The notes: a model not told the origin generated them from the sequence alone. Shown: positions 8,221 through 17,529, counted from the first letter of the stretch. The stretch is 36,239 nt of DNA from Desulfurispira natronophila (GCF_014203025.1 NZ_JACHID010000010.1:76688-112926); one strand, 5' to 3'. Numbers and translations: made by a program.

Positions 8221-9388
8221 ACGTGATTGAGGATGGCTTGATAGTGCCGTTACAGAAGCGAGCCATGCTGAAGTCGTCGATACTCAGAGCGTCGCGGTAG
8301 TCTGCGGTAAAGGGCTGCACATAGTCACGCACCACACCTGGATGAAAATCGATTTCCTCCAAAGCCGCCTTCACCTGGGCTCGATCCGTGCTGCCAGCGC
8401 GTTCAATGGCCTGAGCCAGCAGGTGGGTCAGGTCGTAGGCGTGGGCGACTCCGGTCGGTGCCATGATCTGCTGCCAGTTATCCGTGTCATCATAACGATC
8501 GACGTATTGCCGGGCAAGCAACTCTGCCCGCTCGGGATAGGGGGGATTGAAAAAGGAGAAGGTCTGCAGAAACGCCACATCAAGCTGTGGCAGCTCTTCA
8601 GCAAGCACTTCCTGGAAATCGCCGCCGGTTATACCCCAATGGGATATGACGGGGAAGCGCTCAGGCTCAGGAAGCTGAAGCAGGGCCTGCGCCATGGCGA
8701 TGCCGTCGGGCACGTTGCCGACAAAGATAATGACATCTGCCTCTGTTTCTTTGAAGCGTTGCAGGGCATCGTCAAAAACGTCCTGTCCCCAGTTGAACCA
8801 ATCGGTGCGCACGAGTTGCATCTGGTGTTGCTGCAAGGCATCGGTGATGGCTCGTTCATTGGAGCGGCCCCAGCCGGTATGCTCCAGCAGCAAGGCAATG
8901 CGTTCGTAGCCTTGATATGCGGCATATTGTACCAGGAAATTACCCGCATACTCATCGCGCACGGAAACACGAAACACGTAGTTGAGGTGGTAGCCGTTTT
9001 CCACAACGCTGGTCCCAGCAGCCCAGGGCACCAGATACGGGATTTCTACCTTGTGAATATGCTCCAGCTCGGCAAGTATTACCGGCGTGTGTTTGCCACC
9101 CATGATGGCAACCACGTTACTGTCTGACGCCAGCTCCTGCACGTTGACGATACCCCGCGCCGGGTTGCGGCGATGATCACGTACGACCAGCTCCAGAGAG
9201 CGGCCCAGCACACCCCCATCAGCATTGATCTGCGAAATGGCCAGTTCCGTGCCACGGCGGATGGCTTCGCCGCTGCGGTAGTCAGGTCCGGACATGTCGG
9301 CGTTGAGACCGATCCGTATAGTCTGCGAGTCGGCCATGGCAGTGTTGGTTGCAATGATGAGTAAAAGAAAAAATACGAACTTATGCAT
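8207..9388 (-). CDS. Periplasmic branched-chain amino acid-type binding protein (LivK/Peripla_BP_6 family)
   Basis: The protein has 393 residues. Residues 1-19 are a signal peptide (MHKFVFFLLLIIATNTAMA, then DSQTIRIG). The mature part is a type I periplasmic binding fold: the IRIGLNADMSGPD first strand and loop, GTELAISQINADGGVLG, the MGGKHTP region, and the second lobe starting near YERIALLLEHTGWG. Such proteins normally feed amino acids or small organic acids to an ABC importer of the Liv type. Here no permease or ATPase gene is adjacent. Instead the gene overlaps the start of a large sensor kinase by 14 nt on the same strand, so a co-sensor role (compare TorT with TorS) is a reasonable inference. 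Ligand is unknown. Confidence 0.85.
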   Translation of the reverse strand: MHKFVFFLLLIIATNTAMADSQTIRIGLNADMSGPDYRSGEAIRRGTELAISQINADGGVLGRSLELVVRDHRRNPARGIVNVQELASDSNVVAIMGGKHTPVILAELEHIHKVEIPYLVPWAAGTSVVENGYHLNYVFRVSVRDEYAGNFLVQYAAYQGYERIALLLEHTGWGRSNERAITDALQQHQMQLVRTDWFNWGQDVFDDALQRFKETEADVIIFVGNVPDGIAMAQALLQLPEPERFPVISHWGITGGDFQEVLAEELPQLDVAFLQTFSFFNPPYPERAELLARQYVDRYDDTDNWQQIMAPTGVAHAYDLTHLLAQAIERAGSTDRAQVKAALEEIDFHPGVVRDYVQPFTADYRDALSIDDFSMARFCNGTIKPSSITCEEE

Positions 9389-10125
9389 GGCACAGACCCC
9401 GCTAACATTAACAGCTTTCGTGCACTCAACACCTTAGTGCTAGGTTAGGAAGCAGGCCTGGAGTAAATCAAGGCAGTATACTTTTGAGAAGGATTTTGCT
9501 TCCTGGATTTTGTGGAGAGCGACAACGTTTTCTCATGGGATGCGTTATCACAAAAGCGTTATGGTGCTTTGCAATATGCACTTTGCACTAGCAATATAAA
9601 TAAAATGATTAATTGGCGCAATAGTAAGGTAATGGGCGCGACAGATTATCAGTGTAAGTATCTAAGGGGAAGGGTTATCAGCGATGAAATGATTAACCAG
9701 CTTCTTGCCAACTAGAATCTTCGGGGGAGTTTGTGTGGGGATGTGGTCTGCACAAAGAGTTAACAGGGCGCTGGTAGAGTACACCATGCAGGTCCGAAAC
9801 ACCTGATTATCTTGGCTATGCCAAAAGCACGAGAAAGCATCAAGAAATCCCGTAAGCCCTCGTAATGGTGGGTGTAATAGGCTGAGTATGCACATGGCAT
9901 GAGCTTCACTCTTGCCTTGATATGGCGAGAGTCGTTGGTTGGGAACTGTTCTAGTTGCAGCTGCCTTTACAGGTGGCCATAGTTGTGCAGATTTTTCCTT
10001 GGAAGCGCAGGGAGAAAGGGAGGGGCAAGTGATAACAAGCAAAACGATTTGGTATGGCAAGGGGTGTGGGCAGTTAAGCGTAGCGATTTAAGGTGTCGCT
10101 ATAATACAAGTTAAGCCAGTTAGGC
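9389..10125. other. 737-nt gene-poor region
   Basis: No convincing gene lies between the binding-protein start and tRNA-Ser. The upstream part must hold the promoter of the minus-strand sensor operon, but I could not pick out a good -35/-10 pair. Two short open frames (67 codons plus strand at 9512, 132 codons minus strand ending at 9662) lack ribosome sites and recognisable motifs, and I reject both. Composition shifts from AT-rich (9480-9720) to mixed, which would fit decayed DNA. A 6-bp inverted repeat (TAGCGA/TCGCTA, 10081-10101) lies downstream of the tRNA on its strand. Confidence 0.5.
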
Positions 10126-10215
10126 TGGCGGAAAGGGAGGGATTCGAACCCTCGATACCCTTGCAGGTATACACGCTTTCCAGGCGTGCTCCTTCGACCA
10201 CTCGGACACCTTTCC
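10126..10215 (-). tRNA. tRNA-Ser (anticodon GGA), CCA encoded
   Basis: On the minus strand the acceptor GGAAAGG (from 10215) pairs with CCTTTCC, followed by discriminator G and an encoded CCA (10126-10128). The anticodon stem CACGC/GCGTG encloses loop CTGGAAA, giving anticodon GGA at 10179-10181, which reads UCC and UCU. A long class II variable arm (TATACC stem against GGGTAT) and T arm GAGGG-TTCGAAT-CCCTC confirm serine identity. The mature length of 87 nt plus CCA is normal for tRNA-Ser. Confidence 0.97.
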
Positions 10216-10227
10216 AACAAGCGATGA

Positions 10228-10255
10228 AGTATACAAAATTTTGCGGGCGATGCAA
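10228..10255 (-). promoter_or_regulatory. Sigma-70-type promoter for tRNA-Ser
   Basis: On the minus strand TTGCAT (10250-10255) and TATACT (10228-10233) are separated by 16 nt. The -10 box ends 12 nt before the mature tRNA 5' end, so transcription would start only a few bases upstream of the tRNA. Confidence 0.65.
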
Positions 10256-10319
10256 TGAAAAAATACCCGGCTGTGGTGAAATAGTTGATAAATAAAATCA
10301 AAAAAACGCATTGCGGCCC

Positions 10320-10348
10320 TTGACAGGGGGTGGGCGCTCTGGTAGCTT
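10320..10348 (+). promoter_or_regulatory. Candidate promoter of the ribosomal protein supercluster
   Basis: A perfect -35 TTGACA (10320-10325) is followed after 17 nt by TAGCTT (10343-10348), a weak -10. The spacer is G-rich. The start would fall near 10355, giving a leader of about 60 nt before rpsL. No better promoter is visible upstream of rpsL. Confidence 0.55.
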
Positions 10349-10362
10349 TCAAAGGTTTTTTG

Positions 10363-10398
10363 CACAGGGCCGTAGTGCGTCCTGTGACAGATTTTTTT
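10363..10398 (+). promoter_or_regulatory. Attenuator-like hairpin plus U-tract in rpsL leader
   Basis: CACAGGGC (10363-10370) pairs with GTCCTGTG (10379-10386), 8 bp including one G-T, loop 8 nt. A run of seven T at 10392-10398 follows, ending just before the GGAGGA ribosome site of rpsL (10401-10406). The arrangement resembles an intrinsic terminator inside a leader. Confidence 0.45.
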
Positions 10399-10414
10399 CA
10401 GGAGGAATTTGCGA

Positions 10415-10786
10415 ATGCCAACAGTCAATCAGTTGGTCCGGAGCAGTCGTCAGCGCCAGCTGGCGAAGACCGGTTCGCCCGCCCTGAAGAATTGTCCCCA
10501 GAAGCGTGGTGTCTGTACGAGGGTTTATACCACAACGCCTAAAAAGCCAAACTCGGCTCTTCGCAAGGTGGCCCGTGTGCGCCTTACGAATGGTATTGAG
10601 GTGACATCGTACATTCCCGGTATCGGGCACAATCTTCAGGAGCACTCGGTGGTTCTGTGCCGCGGGGGTCGTACCAAGGACCTGCCCGGTGTACGGTACA
10701 AGGTAGTTCGCGGCGCGCTGGACACAGCGGGTGTGAACGGAAGGCTGCAGTCGCGTTCCAAGTATGGCGCGAAGAAGCCGAAGTAA
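10415..10786 (+). CDS. rpsL: 30S ribosomal protein S12
   Basis: This 123-residue protein sits at the decoding centre of the small subunit and controls translational accuracy. Hallmarks include [34 protein letters not shown] split over residues 27-51, and the [10 protein letters not shown] loop. Lys43 and Lys88 are the residues usually altered in streptomycin-resistant mutants. Both are Lys here, the sensitive-type state. Asp89, the target of RimO methylthiolation in many bacteria, is present. The ATG at 10415 has GGAGGA 8 nt upstream. An in-frame TTG at 10409 is too close to that site. It is the first gene of the supercluster, 23 nt before rpsG. rpoBC is not upstream, unlike in many bacteria. 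Confidence 0.98.
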   Translation: MPTVNQLVRSSRQRQLAKTGSPALKNCPQKRGVCTRVYTTTPKKPNSALRKVARVRLTNGIEVTSYIPGIGHNLQEHSVVLCRGGRTKDLPGVRYKVVRGALDTAGVNGRLQSRSKYGAKKPK

Positions 10787-10809
10787 TGGTCGTTTGAGGA
10801 GTATGAGCA

Positions 10810-11283
10810 ATGCCTAGAAGAAGAGTGCCGGAAAAACGGGAGATTCTGCCCGATCCCATGTATGGGAGCGTGCTGGTGTCCAAGTTTGTGAACCGCCTGA
10901 TGCGGGACGGCAAAAAAAGCGTGGCTGAAAGTATTCTCTATGGTGCCCTTGACAAGATCAAGGAGCGACATGGCGAAGAAGAGGCTCTGAATGTTTTCCA
11001 GCAGGCGGTTGAGAATGTCAAACCTGCCCTGGAAGTGAAATCGCGTAGGGTTGGTGGAGCTACTTACCAGGTTCCTGTTGAGGTGAAACCTCGCCGGCGG
11101 GAGACGTTGAGTATTCGCTGGATCATTGCTTACGCCAAGAAGCGCAAAGGAAAGGGCATGATGGAAAAACTTGCCAACGAGCTTTCCGATGCGGCGAAAA
11201 ACACTGGCGAAGCGGTGAAGAAACGGGAAGACACACACAAGATGGCGGATGCAAACAAGGCGTTTGCCCACTATCGCTGGTAA
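10810..11283 (+). CDS. rpsG: 30S ribosomal protein S7
   Basis: This 157-residue protein nucleates assembly of the 16S 3' domain (head) and contacts the E-site tRNA. The N terminus [20 protein letters not shown], the central [15 protein letters not shown] segment and the helix at [15 protein letters not shown] are typical, and length matches the family (156-157). In Escherichia coli S7 represses the str operon by binding the rpsL-rpsG spacer. Here that spacer is only 23 nt, too short for the E. coli-type site, so any autoregulation must use another place. A likely ribosome site, GAGGAG, precedes the ATG. Confidence 0.98.
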   Translation: MPRRRVPEKREILPDPMYGSVLVSKFVNRLMRDGKKSVAESILYGALDKIKERHGEEEALNVFQQAVENVKPALEVKSRRVGGATYQVPVEVKPRRRETLSIRWIIAYAKKRKGKGMMEKLANELSDAAKNTGEAVKKREDTHKMADANKAFAHYRW

Positions 11284-11295
11284 GGAGAGGATTCA

Positions 11296-13374
11296 TTGGC
11301 TAGACAGGTTTCACTGGAAAAAACGCGTAACATTGGCATTATGGCCCACATTGATGCGGGGAAGACGACGACTACTGAGCGTATTCTCTTCTATACCGGC
11401 ATCAGCCACAAGTTGGGTGAAGTGCACGATGGCGCGGCAACTATGGACTGGATGGAGCAGGAGAAAGAGCGCGGGATTACGATTCAATCCGCTGCGACGA
11501 CCTGTTTCTGGAAAGAAAACCGCATCAATATTATCGATACTCCAGGACACGTGGACTTCACCGTAGAGGTGGAGCGTTCACTTCGCGTTCTCGATGGCTC
11601 TGTAGCCGTGTTCTGCTCTGTCGGTGGTGTGGAGCCCCAGTCTGAGACGGTATGGCGTCAAGCGGATAAGTACGGTGTGCCCCGCATGGCATTTATTAAC
11701 AAGATGGACCGTGTTGGCGCGGACTTCTACTACGGTGTGGATATGATCAAGGATCGCCTGGGTGCAAACCCGGTTGCCCTGTGTATTCCCATCGGTGCGG
11801 AAGACGAGTTCCGTGGTATTGTTGACCTGGTACAGATGCGTGGCATCGTCTGGGACGATGAGGCCCTGGGAGCCAAATACGATGTGATCGATATTCCGGA
11901 AGACCTGCAAGAGCGGGCTGACGAGTATCGTGAGAAACTTTTGGAAGCAGTTGCAGAGGTCGATGACAACCTGATGGAAAAGTACCTCGGCGGTGAGGAA
12001 TTAACCACCGAAGAGGTCAAGAAAGCTGTACGCGAGGGAACCATCGGCCTGGCCTTTACTCCGGTACTGTGTGGCTCATCCTTTAAGAATAAGGGTGTTC
12101 AGACTCTTTTGGACGCGGTTATTGACTATCTGCCAAGTCCTGTGGACATTCCGCCTATTGCAGGTGTGGACAGGAACGGTGAGGATACCGTTCGCAAGGC
12201 GGATGACAGTGAGCCATTCAGTGCTTTGGCCTTTAAGATTATGACAGATCCTTTTGTAGGAACCCTGACGTTCTTCCGCGCCTACTCCGGTGTGCTTCAA
12301 AGCGGTTCCTACGTGCACAACAGCACCAAGGATAAAAAGGAGCGCGTTGGCCGTATCCTCAAGATGCATGCCAACAAGCGCGAGGAGATCAAGGAAGTGT
12401 ACTCCGGTGATATCGCCGCTGCAGTGGGCCTGAAGTACACTACGACTGGTGACACACTGTGCGATCCTGAGAAGCAGGTCGTGCTGGAGTCCATGGAGTT
12501 CCCTGATCCGGTTATTTCGGTTGCCATTGAGCCAAAGACCAAAGCAGATCAGGAAAAACTGGGCGTTTCGCTGCAGAAGCTTGCCCAGGAGGATCCTACT
12601 TTCCGCGTGGCTACGGACAACGAGACGGGTCAGACTATTATCTCCGGTATGGGTGAGCTTCACCTGGAGATCATTGTCGATCGTCTGTTGCGAGAGTTCA
12701 AGGTAGACGCCAACGTGGGTGCGCCCCAGGTTGCCTATCGCGAGACTATTCGTGGCAAGGTTACTCACGAGCACAAGTACGCCAAGCAGTCAGGTGGTAA
12801 GGGTCAGTACGGCCACGTTCATCTGCGCATTGAGCCTCTTGAGCCGGGTGAGGAACACTTCAAGTTCATCAACGAGATTACCGGTGGGGTTATTCCCCGT
12901 GAGTACATTCCCGCAGTGGAAAAAGGTATCGTGGAAGCCATGGAGGGCGGTGTTATTGCCGGTTATCCCATGGTGGATATTTCTGCCGCCGTTTATGATG
13001 GCTCCTACCACGACGTTGACTCTTCGGAGATGGCCTTTAAGATTGCGGCCAGCATCTGCTTTAAGGAAGCGGTTCGCAAGGCCAATCCAGTCCTGCTTGA
13101 GCCGGTGATGTCGGTCGAGGTGGTGACTCCGGAAGACTACATGGGCGATGTAATGGGTGACCTGAACTCTCGCCGTGGTCGTATTGAAGGTATGAGCGAC
13201 CGTGCTGCCGCCAAGATCATCAAGGCGATTGTGCCGCTGGCTGAGATGTTTGGCTATGCCACAGATCTGCGCAGTGCCACCCAGGGTCGCGCAGCCTACA
13301 GCATGCACTTTAGCCACTACGAGGAAGTCCCCAAGAGTATTGCTCAAGAAATCATTGAGAAGGTGAAGGGCTAA
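11296..13374 (+). CDS. fusA: Elongation factor G
   Basis: This 692-residue translocation GTPase moves tRNA-mRNA through the ribosome and, with RRF, recycles it. GTPase motifs are intact: AHIDAGKT at 17-24, DTPGH from Asp81 and NKMD at 135-138. The C-terminal domain IV loop and the [12 protein letters not shown] and [11 protein letters not shown] segments identify EF-G rather than RF3 or LepA. The start is TTG with AAGGAGAGG upstream. Alignment of [18 protein letters not shown] to EF-G leaves no other start possible. The next gene is rpsJ, 25 nt on: tuf, which normally sits here, is missing from this site. Confidence 0.98.
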   Translation: MARQVSLEKTRNIGIMAHIDAGKTTTTERILFYTGISHKLGEVHDGAATMDWMEQEKERGITIQSAATTCFWKENRINIIDTPGHVDFTVEVERSLRVLDGSVAVFCSVGGVEPQSETVWRQADKYGVPRMAFINKMDRVGADFYYGVDMIKDRLGANPVALCIPIGAEDEFRGIVDLVQMRGIVWDDEALGAKYDVIDIPEDLQERADEYREKLLEAVAEVDDNLMEKYLGGEELTTEEVKKAVREGTIGLAFTPVLCGSSFKNKGVQTLLDAVIDYLPSPVDIPPIAGVDRNGEDTVRKADDSEPFSALAFKIMTDPFVGTLTFFRAYSGVLQSGSYVHNSTKDKKERVGRILKMHANKREEIKEVYSGDIAAAVGLKYTTTGDTLCDPEKQVVLESMEFPDPVISVAIEPKTKADQEKLGVSLQKLAQEDPTFRVATDNETGQTIISGMGELHLEIIVDRLLREFKVDANVGAPQVAYRETIRGKVTHEHKYAKQSGGKGQYGHVHLRIEPLEPGEEHFKFINEITGGVIPREYIPAVEKGIVEAMEGGVIAGYPMVDISAAVYDGSYHDVDSSEMAFKIAASICFKEAVRKANPVLLEPVMSVEVVTPEDYMGDVMGDLNSRRGRIEGMSDRAAAKIIKAIVPLAEMFGYATDLRSATQGRAAYSMHFSHYEEVPKSIAQEIIEKVKG

Positions 13375-13399
13375 GCCCTTCTGGCGAGGATACAAAGCT

Positions 13400-13714
13400 A
13401 TGACAGCAGCAAACCAGAAGATCCGTATTAAGTTGCGGGCCTACGACCACAAAATCCTGGATACCGCAGCCAAGGAAATCGTGGATACAGCTGGACGGAC
13501 GGACGCAAAAGTGGCCGGCCCTGTACCTTTGCCCACGAAGATCGAGAAGTTCTGCGTCATCCGCAGCCCCCACGTGAACAAAAACTCCAGGGAACAATTC
13601 GAAATGCGGACCCACGTTCGCTTGATCGATATCCTGGACCCGACTTCCAAGACCACGGATGCGCTGATGAAGCTCAACCTTCCGAGTGGTGTGGAAGTCG
13701 AAATCAAGCTCTAA
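13400..13714 (+). CDS. rpsJ: 30S ribosomal protein S10
   Basis: This 104-residue protein of the 30S head is also known as NusE, the transcription antitermination partner of NusB and NusG. Signature segments include [23 protein letters not shown], the [14 protein letters not shown] loop, and the [16 protein letters not shown] end. In most bacteria rpsJ starts the S10 operon. Here it follows fusA by only 25 nt, with no promoter that I can see, so the str and S10 operons appear fused. The protein loop at residues about 45-65 inserts into the 30S head, as in other bacteria. Confidence 0.97.
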   Translation: MTAANQKIRIKLRAYDHKILDTAAKEIVDTAGRTDAKVAGPVPLPTKIEKFCVIRSPHVNKNSREQFEMRTHVRLIDILDPTSKTTDALMKLNLPSGVEVEIKL

Positions 13715-13748
13715 GAGCCTGTAACACACTCTAGAGAGGGTTGGTTCG

Positions 13749-14378
13749 ATGAAGTCTCTAATCGGGAAAAAGATAGGTATGACCCAGGTCTTTTGTGAAG
13801 ACGGTACGGTCATACCAGTGACAGTTGTAGAAGCCGGCCCATGTACGGTGGTCCAGGTCAAGACCGTGGAAAACGATGGCTATGCCGCCGTGCAAGTGGG
13901 ATTTGAGGAAATGCTGAAAGAGAAAAATCTCAAAAAGCCCCTCAAAGGTCACTTTGCCAAGGCCGGTGTGAGTCCCCAGCGCCATTTGAAAGAGTTCCAC
14001 ATCGATGACGTGGATGCTTTCAGCGTGGGTCAACAATTGACGGCAGAGTTATTTGCTGCCGGCGACAAGATTGACGTCACGGGCGTCTCCAAGGGTAAAG
14101 GTTTCCAGGGTGTCATGAAGCGCCACGGTTTTGGTGGCGGACGTGCTACTCACGGTTCTACCTTCCACCGCGCCCCCGGCTCAATCGGCATGTGTGCCAC
14201 GCCCAGCCGAACTTTCAAGAACAAAAAGATGCCAGGTCGCATGGGTGGCAAGGCCACCACGGTTGAGTGTCTGGAGGTCGTGAAGGTTATGGCCGATCAG
14301 AATATCCTGTTGGTCAAGGGTGCCATCCCGGGATCCAAGGGTGGCGTGGTTCAGATCCGCCAGTCAAAAAAGGCCTGA
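13749..14378 (+). CDS. rplC: 50S ribosomal protein L3
   Basis: This 209-residue early-assembly 50S protein has a long extension that reaches the peptidyl transferase centre. The N terminus [15 protein letters not shown], the [17 protein letters not shown] stretch and [15 protein letters not shown] are standard L3. The extension tip [15 protein letters not shown], where tiamulin and linezolid resistance changes occur in other species, shows no obvious insertion or loss. The ATG at 13749 is preceded by GAGAGGG. It is 34 nt after rpsJ and 26 nt before rplD, inside the continuous S10 block. Confidence 0.97.
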   Translation: MKSLIGKKIGMTQVFCEDGTVIPVTVVEAGPCTVVQVKTVENDGYAAVQVGFEEMLKEKNLKKPLKGHFAKAGVSPQRHLKEFHIDDVDAFSVGQQLTAELFAAGDKIDVTGVSKGKGFQGVMKRHGFGGGRATHGSTFHRAPGSIGMCATPSRTFKNKKMPGRMGGKATTVECLEVVKVMADQNILLVKGAIPGSKGGVVQIRQSKKA

Positions 14379-14404
14379 AACAAAGGATGATTGGAGTTTA
14401 GGAG

Positions 14405-15028
14405 ATGCCTGTAGTAAGCGTCATCAATGTGAATAATGAGAAGGTGGGCGAAGTTAGCCTGAGCGACACGCTGTTTGGCGGCCAGGTTAAGCCCCACCTT
14501 ATGCATGAAATGGTAGTGGCCCAGCTGGCAGCACGTCGGCAAGGAACCCATGCCGTGAAAAACCGCAGTGCGGTTTCCGGTGGCGGAGCCAAGCCGTGGC
14601 GTCAAAAGGGTACTGGTCGTGCCCGCGCCGGTACCAGCCGGTCGCCCCTGTGGCGCACTGGTGGAGTGATCTTCGGACCTACTCCACGCTCGTACGCCAA
14701 AAAAGTTAACAAGAAGGTCAGGCACCTGGCTCTGGTTTCTGCGCTCAGCGAGAAAGCAGCCCAGGAAAGCGTGGTGGTGTTTGACGAGTTTGCCCTCGAA
14801 GCTCCCAAAACCAAACTGGCCAATGCTGTATTCCAGAATTGTTCGCTGGATCGCAAGGTTCTGTTTGTGGTTGAGGAACTGGATAGTCCTATGGCTCTGG
14901 CCATGCGCAACCTGCCCTACGTTAAGCTTATCAAGCCTGAGGGGCTGAATGTGTACGATGTGGTCAATGCCAGGGTGTTGGCTTTTGAAAAAGCCACTGC
15001 TGAGCGTTTGAACGGGGAGGTGCAGTGA
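14405..15028 (+). CDS. rplD: 50S ribosomal protein L4
   Basis: This 207-residue protein has a loop that lines the nascent peptide exit tunnel opposite L22. The loop is recognisable as RQGTHAVKNRSAVSGGG followed by KPWRQKGTGRARAGTSRSP, a region where macrolide-resistance changes arise. In E. coli L4 represses its own operon by binding the S10 leader. No such leader exists ahead of rpsJ here, so that mechanism is unlikely in the same form. The stop is only 1 nt before rplW, suggesting coupled translation. Length is normal (about 200-210). Confidence 0.97.
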   Translation: MPVVSVINVNNEKVGEVSLSDTLFGGQVKPHLMHEMVVAQLAARRQGTHAVKNRSAVSGGGAKPWRQKGTGRARAGTSRSPLWRTGGVIFGPTPRSYAKKVNKKVRHLALVSALSEKAAQESVVVFDEFALEAPKTKLANAVFQNCSLDRKVLFVVEELDSPMALAMRNLPYVKLIKPEGLNVYDVVNARVLAFEKATAERLNGEVQ

Positions 15029-15029
15029 T

Positions 15030-15314
15030 ATGCAAATGTATGAAATCATCAAGCGCCCCATCATGACCGAGCGCTCTTACGTTCTCAACGAGTCTCTCAA
15101 TCAGGTTGCTTTCGAGGTTGACCGCCGGGCCAACAAAATTGAAATCAAGGGCGCGGTAGAGAAGATTTTTGACGTGAAGGTCAAGAACGTTAACGTCATG
15201 AATACGAAGGGCAAGGTCAAGCGCAACCGCTTCGGTATGGGAAAACGTCAGGACTGGAAGAAGGCCATCGTTACCCTTGAAGAGGGAAGCGAGATCAAGG
15301 TCTTCGAGGAATAA
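15030..15314 (+). CDS. rplW: 50S ribosomal protein L23
   Basis: This 94-residue protein lies at the tunnel exit and docks trigger factor and the signal recognition particle. Typical features are IKRPIMTERSY at the N terminus, the KIEIKGAVEKIFDVKVKNVN helix-strand and the RNRFGMGKRQDWKKAIVTL hairpin. The ATG at 15030 is separated by one base from the rplD stop, and GGGGAGG within the rplD end serves as ribosome site. An alternative ATG two codons later cannot be excluded. Confidence 0.96.
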   Translation: MQMYEIIKRPIMTERSYVLNESLNQVAFEVDRRANKIEIKGAVEKIFDVKVKNVNVMNTKGKVKRNRFGMGKRQDWKKAIVTLEEGSEIKVFEE

Positions 15315-15338
15315 TCCGAGACTGCGAGGAATAGCACA

Positions 15339-16163
15339 ATGGGTGTAAAAAGATACAATCCGACTTCACCGGGGCGACGACAGCTGGTGACTCTGGACTT
15401 TGCGGCGGTAACTACCGACAAGCCAGAAAAGAAGCTGCTGGAACCCCTGTACAAGTCCGGTGGACGCAACAACAATGGACGTATTACCAGTCGCCACCGT
15501 GGTGGTGGGCACAAGCGCAAGTACCGGGTCATCGACTTTCGTCGTAACAAGTTCGGTATCGAGGGTAAAGTGTCGACGATTGAGTACGATCCCAACCGCA
15601 GTGCCCTGATTGCCCTGATCAGCTACCGCGACGGCGAAAAGCGCTACATTCTTGCGCCAAAGCAGCTCAAGGTAGGAGATGTGGTAGTTTCCGGTGATGC
15701 AACCGATACGGTCGTGGGCAATGCCATGAAACTCAAAAACATTCCAGTCGGTACCATTATCCACAACATCGAGATGAAGCCCGGCAAGGGTGGGCAGATT
15801 GCCCGTAGCGCCGGATCGTTCGCTCAGGTTATGGGTAAAGAAGAGCGCTACGTGCTGGTGAAGGTCACCAGTGGCGAAGTTCGCTATATCTTCAACGAGT
15901 GCATGGCTACTGTTGGTCAGGTGGGAAATCTGGAGCATGAGCAGCGTGTGCTGGGCAAGGCTGGTCGCAAGCGATGGCTGGGTGTTCGTCCCCAGACGCG
16001 CGGTGCTGCCATGAACCCTGTCGATCACCCCCATGGTGGTGGTGAGGGCCGAACCAGTGGTGGTCGCGATCCTGTGACTCCTTGGGGTAAGCCGACCAAG
16101 GGCTACAAGACACGCAACAAGAAGAAGCTTTCCAGCAAGCTTATAGTCAATCGCAGAAAGTAG
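15339..16163 (+). CDS. rplB: 50S ribosomal protein L2
   Basis: This 274-residue, highly conserved protein is needed for subunit association and peptidyl transferase assembly. [15 protein letters not shown] at the start, the [14 protein letters not shown] segment and the [13 protein letters not shown] motif with His230 and His232 near the catalytic centre are present. The C-terminal basic tail ([17 protein letters not shown]) is normal. It follows rplW by 24 nt with GAGGA as ribosome site and precedes rpsS by 16 nt. Confidence 0.98.
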   Translation: MGVKRYNPTSPGRRQLVTLDFAAVTTDKPEKKLLEPLYKSGGRNNNGRITSRHRGGGHKRKYRVIDFRRNKFGIEGKVSTIEYDPNRSALIALISYRDGEKRYILAPKQLKVGDVVVSGDATDTVVGNAMKLKNIPVGTIIHNIEMKPGKGGQIARSAGSFAQVMGKEERYVLVKVTSGEVRYIFNECMATVGQVGNLEHEQRVLGKAGRKRWLGVRPQTRGAAMNPVDHPHGGGEGRTSGGRDPVTPWGKPTKGYKTRNKKKLSSKLIVNRRK

Positions 16164-16179
16164 GACGAGGAGGACTGCC

Positions 16180-16461
16180 TTGCCACGTTCAATAAAAAAG
16201 GGCCCTATGGTGGACGACTACCTTATCAAGAAGGTAGACCAGCTTAGCCAGGCCAAGGAAAAGAAGGTCATCAAGACCTGGTCTCGTCGCAGTACGATTA
16301 TCCCCGAGTTTATCGGTCACACCTTTGCGGTGCATAACGGTAAACAGTTCATTCCTGTCTACGTGACAGAAGAGATGATCGGGCACAAGCTCGGCGAATT
16401 TAGCCCGACTCGGACCTACCGTGGTCATGAGAAGGACAAGAAAAAAGGTTCCAAGCGCTAA
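16180..16461 (+). CDS. rpsS: 30S ribosomal protein S19
   Basis: This 93-residue protein of the 30S head forms a complex with S13 and bridges to the large subunit. The [15 protein letters not shown] start corresponds to the universal MPRSxKKGP N terminus, which fixes the start at the TTG at 16180, behind [32 protein letters not shown] is spread over the middle, and [20 protein letters not shown] is the usual C-terminal region. Use of TTG is shared with several neighbours. Confidence 0.97.
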   Translation: MPRSIKKGPMVDDYLIKKVDQLSQAKEKKVIKTWSRRSTIIPEFIGHTFAVHNGKQFIPVYVTEEMIGHKLGEFSPTRTYRGHEKDKKKGSKR

Positions 16462-16480
16462 CGGGACGATGGAGCGGTAA

Positions 16481-16810
16481 ATGGAAGTTACAGCAAAAGC
16501 AAGGTTTGTGCGGGTATCGCCCCGGAAAGCCCGACTGGTTATTGACCAGATCCGAGGCCAGAAGGTGAATGACGCCCACAACATACTGAAGTTTTCTCCT
16601 AAAGGCGTGGCCAGTGATATCAAGAAAGTACTGGATAGCGCTGTGGCCAATGCACGGGAGAATTTTGAAATGACCAACATCGACGAGATGGTGGTAGCGC
16701 AGGCGTATGTCGACCAGGGACCAACCATGAAGCGCTTTATGCCTCGCGCCATGGGACGTGCCTATGAAATCAAAAAACGTACCAGCCATATAACAATTGT
16801 TCTTGGCTAA
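16481..16810 (+). CDS. rplV: 50S ribosomal protein L22
   Basis: This 109-residue protein has a long beta-hairpin that lines the exit tunnel against L4 and is a site of macrolide-resistance changes in other species. The [17 protein letters not shown] segment near the N terminus and the [21 protein letters not shown] hairpin (split over residues 73-94) are diagnostic. Length is normal. The ATG at 16481 has GATGGAG upstream. The final TSHITIVLG strand matches the family. Confidence 0.97.
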   Translation: MEVTAKARFVRVSPRKARLVIDQIRGQKVNDAHNILKFSPKGVASDIKKVLDSAVANARENFEMTNIDEMVVAQAYVDQGPTMKRFMPRAMGRAYEIKKRTSHITIVLG

Positions 16811-16829
16811 GTTCGACTGGAGGTAAGCA

Positions 16830-17516
16830 TTGGGTCAGAAGGTTCATCCAACGGGTTTGCGTCTTGGGATCGTAAAGACGTGGAACTCTAAGTGGTATGC
16901 CAATAAAAACTATGCGGATTTGCTCCACGAGGACTTACGCATAGAGAAGTATCTGCGTAAGACACTGTATCATGCAGGTATTTCAAGGGTAGAGATGGAG
17001 CGAGCCCCCGGCAAGGTAAACATCACCTTGGCCACTGCTCGTCCTGGTATCGTTATTGGCAAAAAAGGTTCAGAAATTGAGAAGGTACGCAAGCACCTTT
17101 CTGCTATGACTGGCAAAAATGTGTTTGTCAATGTCAAGGAAGTTAAGAAACCTGAGCTGGACGCCCAGCTGGTAGCGGAAAACGTGGCCATGCAGCTGGA
17201 GCGACGTATTGCGTTTCGACGCGCTATGAAAAAGGCTGTGGGCATGACCATGAAGCTTGGTGGCGAAGGCATCAAGATTGCTTGCTCCGGTCGCCTGGGT
17301 GGCGCTGAGATCGCACGCGAAGAGTGGTACCGTGAGGGGCGCGTTCCCCTGCATACTCTGCGCGCTGATATCGACTACGGCGTTGCTGAAGCCAAGACCA
17401 CTTACGGTATTATCGGGGTCAAGGTATGGATTTCACATGGTGAGATCCTGGATACCAGCAAGAAAGCCCAGAAGTCCGAAGGCGCCGTGCCTGAGGAATC
17501 CGCAAAAGAAGCCTGA
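16830..17516 (+). CDS. rpsC: 30S ribosomal protein S3
   Basis: This 228-residue protein lies at the mRNA entry tunnel and contributes to helicase activity of the ribosome. It has a KH RNA-binding domain with the GxxG loop at [16 protein letters not shown] and a C-terminal domain with [19 protein letters not shown]. The start is TTG, because [14 protein letters not shown] is the universal S3 N terminus and GGAGG lies 8 nt upstream. A short acidic and alanine-rich tail (residues about 215-228) extends past the conserved core, as in many bacteria. Confidence 0.97.
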   Translation: MGQKVHPTGLRLGIVKTWNSKWYANKNYADLLHEDLRIEKYLRKTLYHAGISRVEMERAPGKVNITLATARPGIVIGKKGSEIEKVRKHLSAMTGKNVFVNVKEVKKPELDAQLVAENVAMQLERRIAFRRAMKKAVGMTMKLGGEGIKIACSGRLGGAEIAREEWYREGRVPLHTLRADIDYGVAEAKTTYGIIGVKVWISHGEILDTSKKAQKSEGAVPEESAKEA

Positions 17517-17529
17517 GGAGTAACACACC

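Noticed and set aside
8342-9127. 261-codon plus-strand open frame inside the binding-protein gene
   Set aside because: It is antisense to a clear periplasmic binding protein and has no motifs of its own.
9512-9715. 67-codon open frame with GTG start
   Set aside because: No ribosome site, no motif, AT-rich intergenic context. It could be decayed DNA but cannot be supported as a gene.
9662-10060. 132-codon minus-strand open frame
   Set aside because: Composition is unlike the neighbouring genes (many Cys, Pro and Ser), with no ribosome site or recognisable domain.
10081-10101. 6-bp inverted repeat as tRNA-Ser terminator
   Set aside because: No T-tract follows on the minus strand, and the stem is short.
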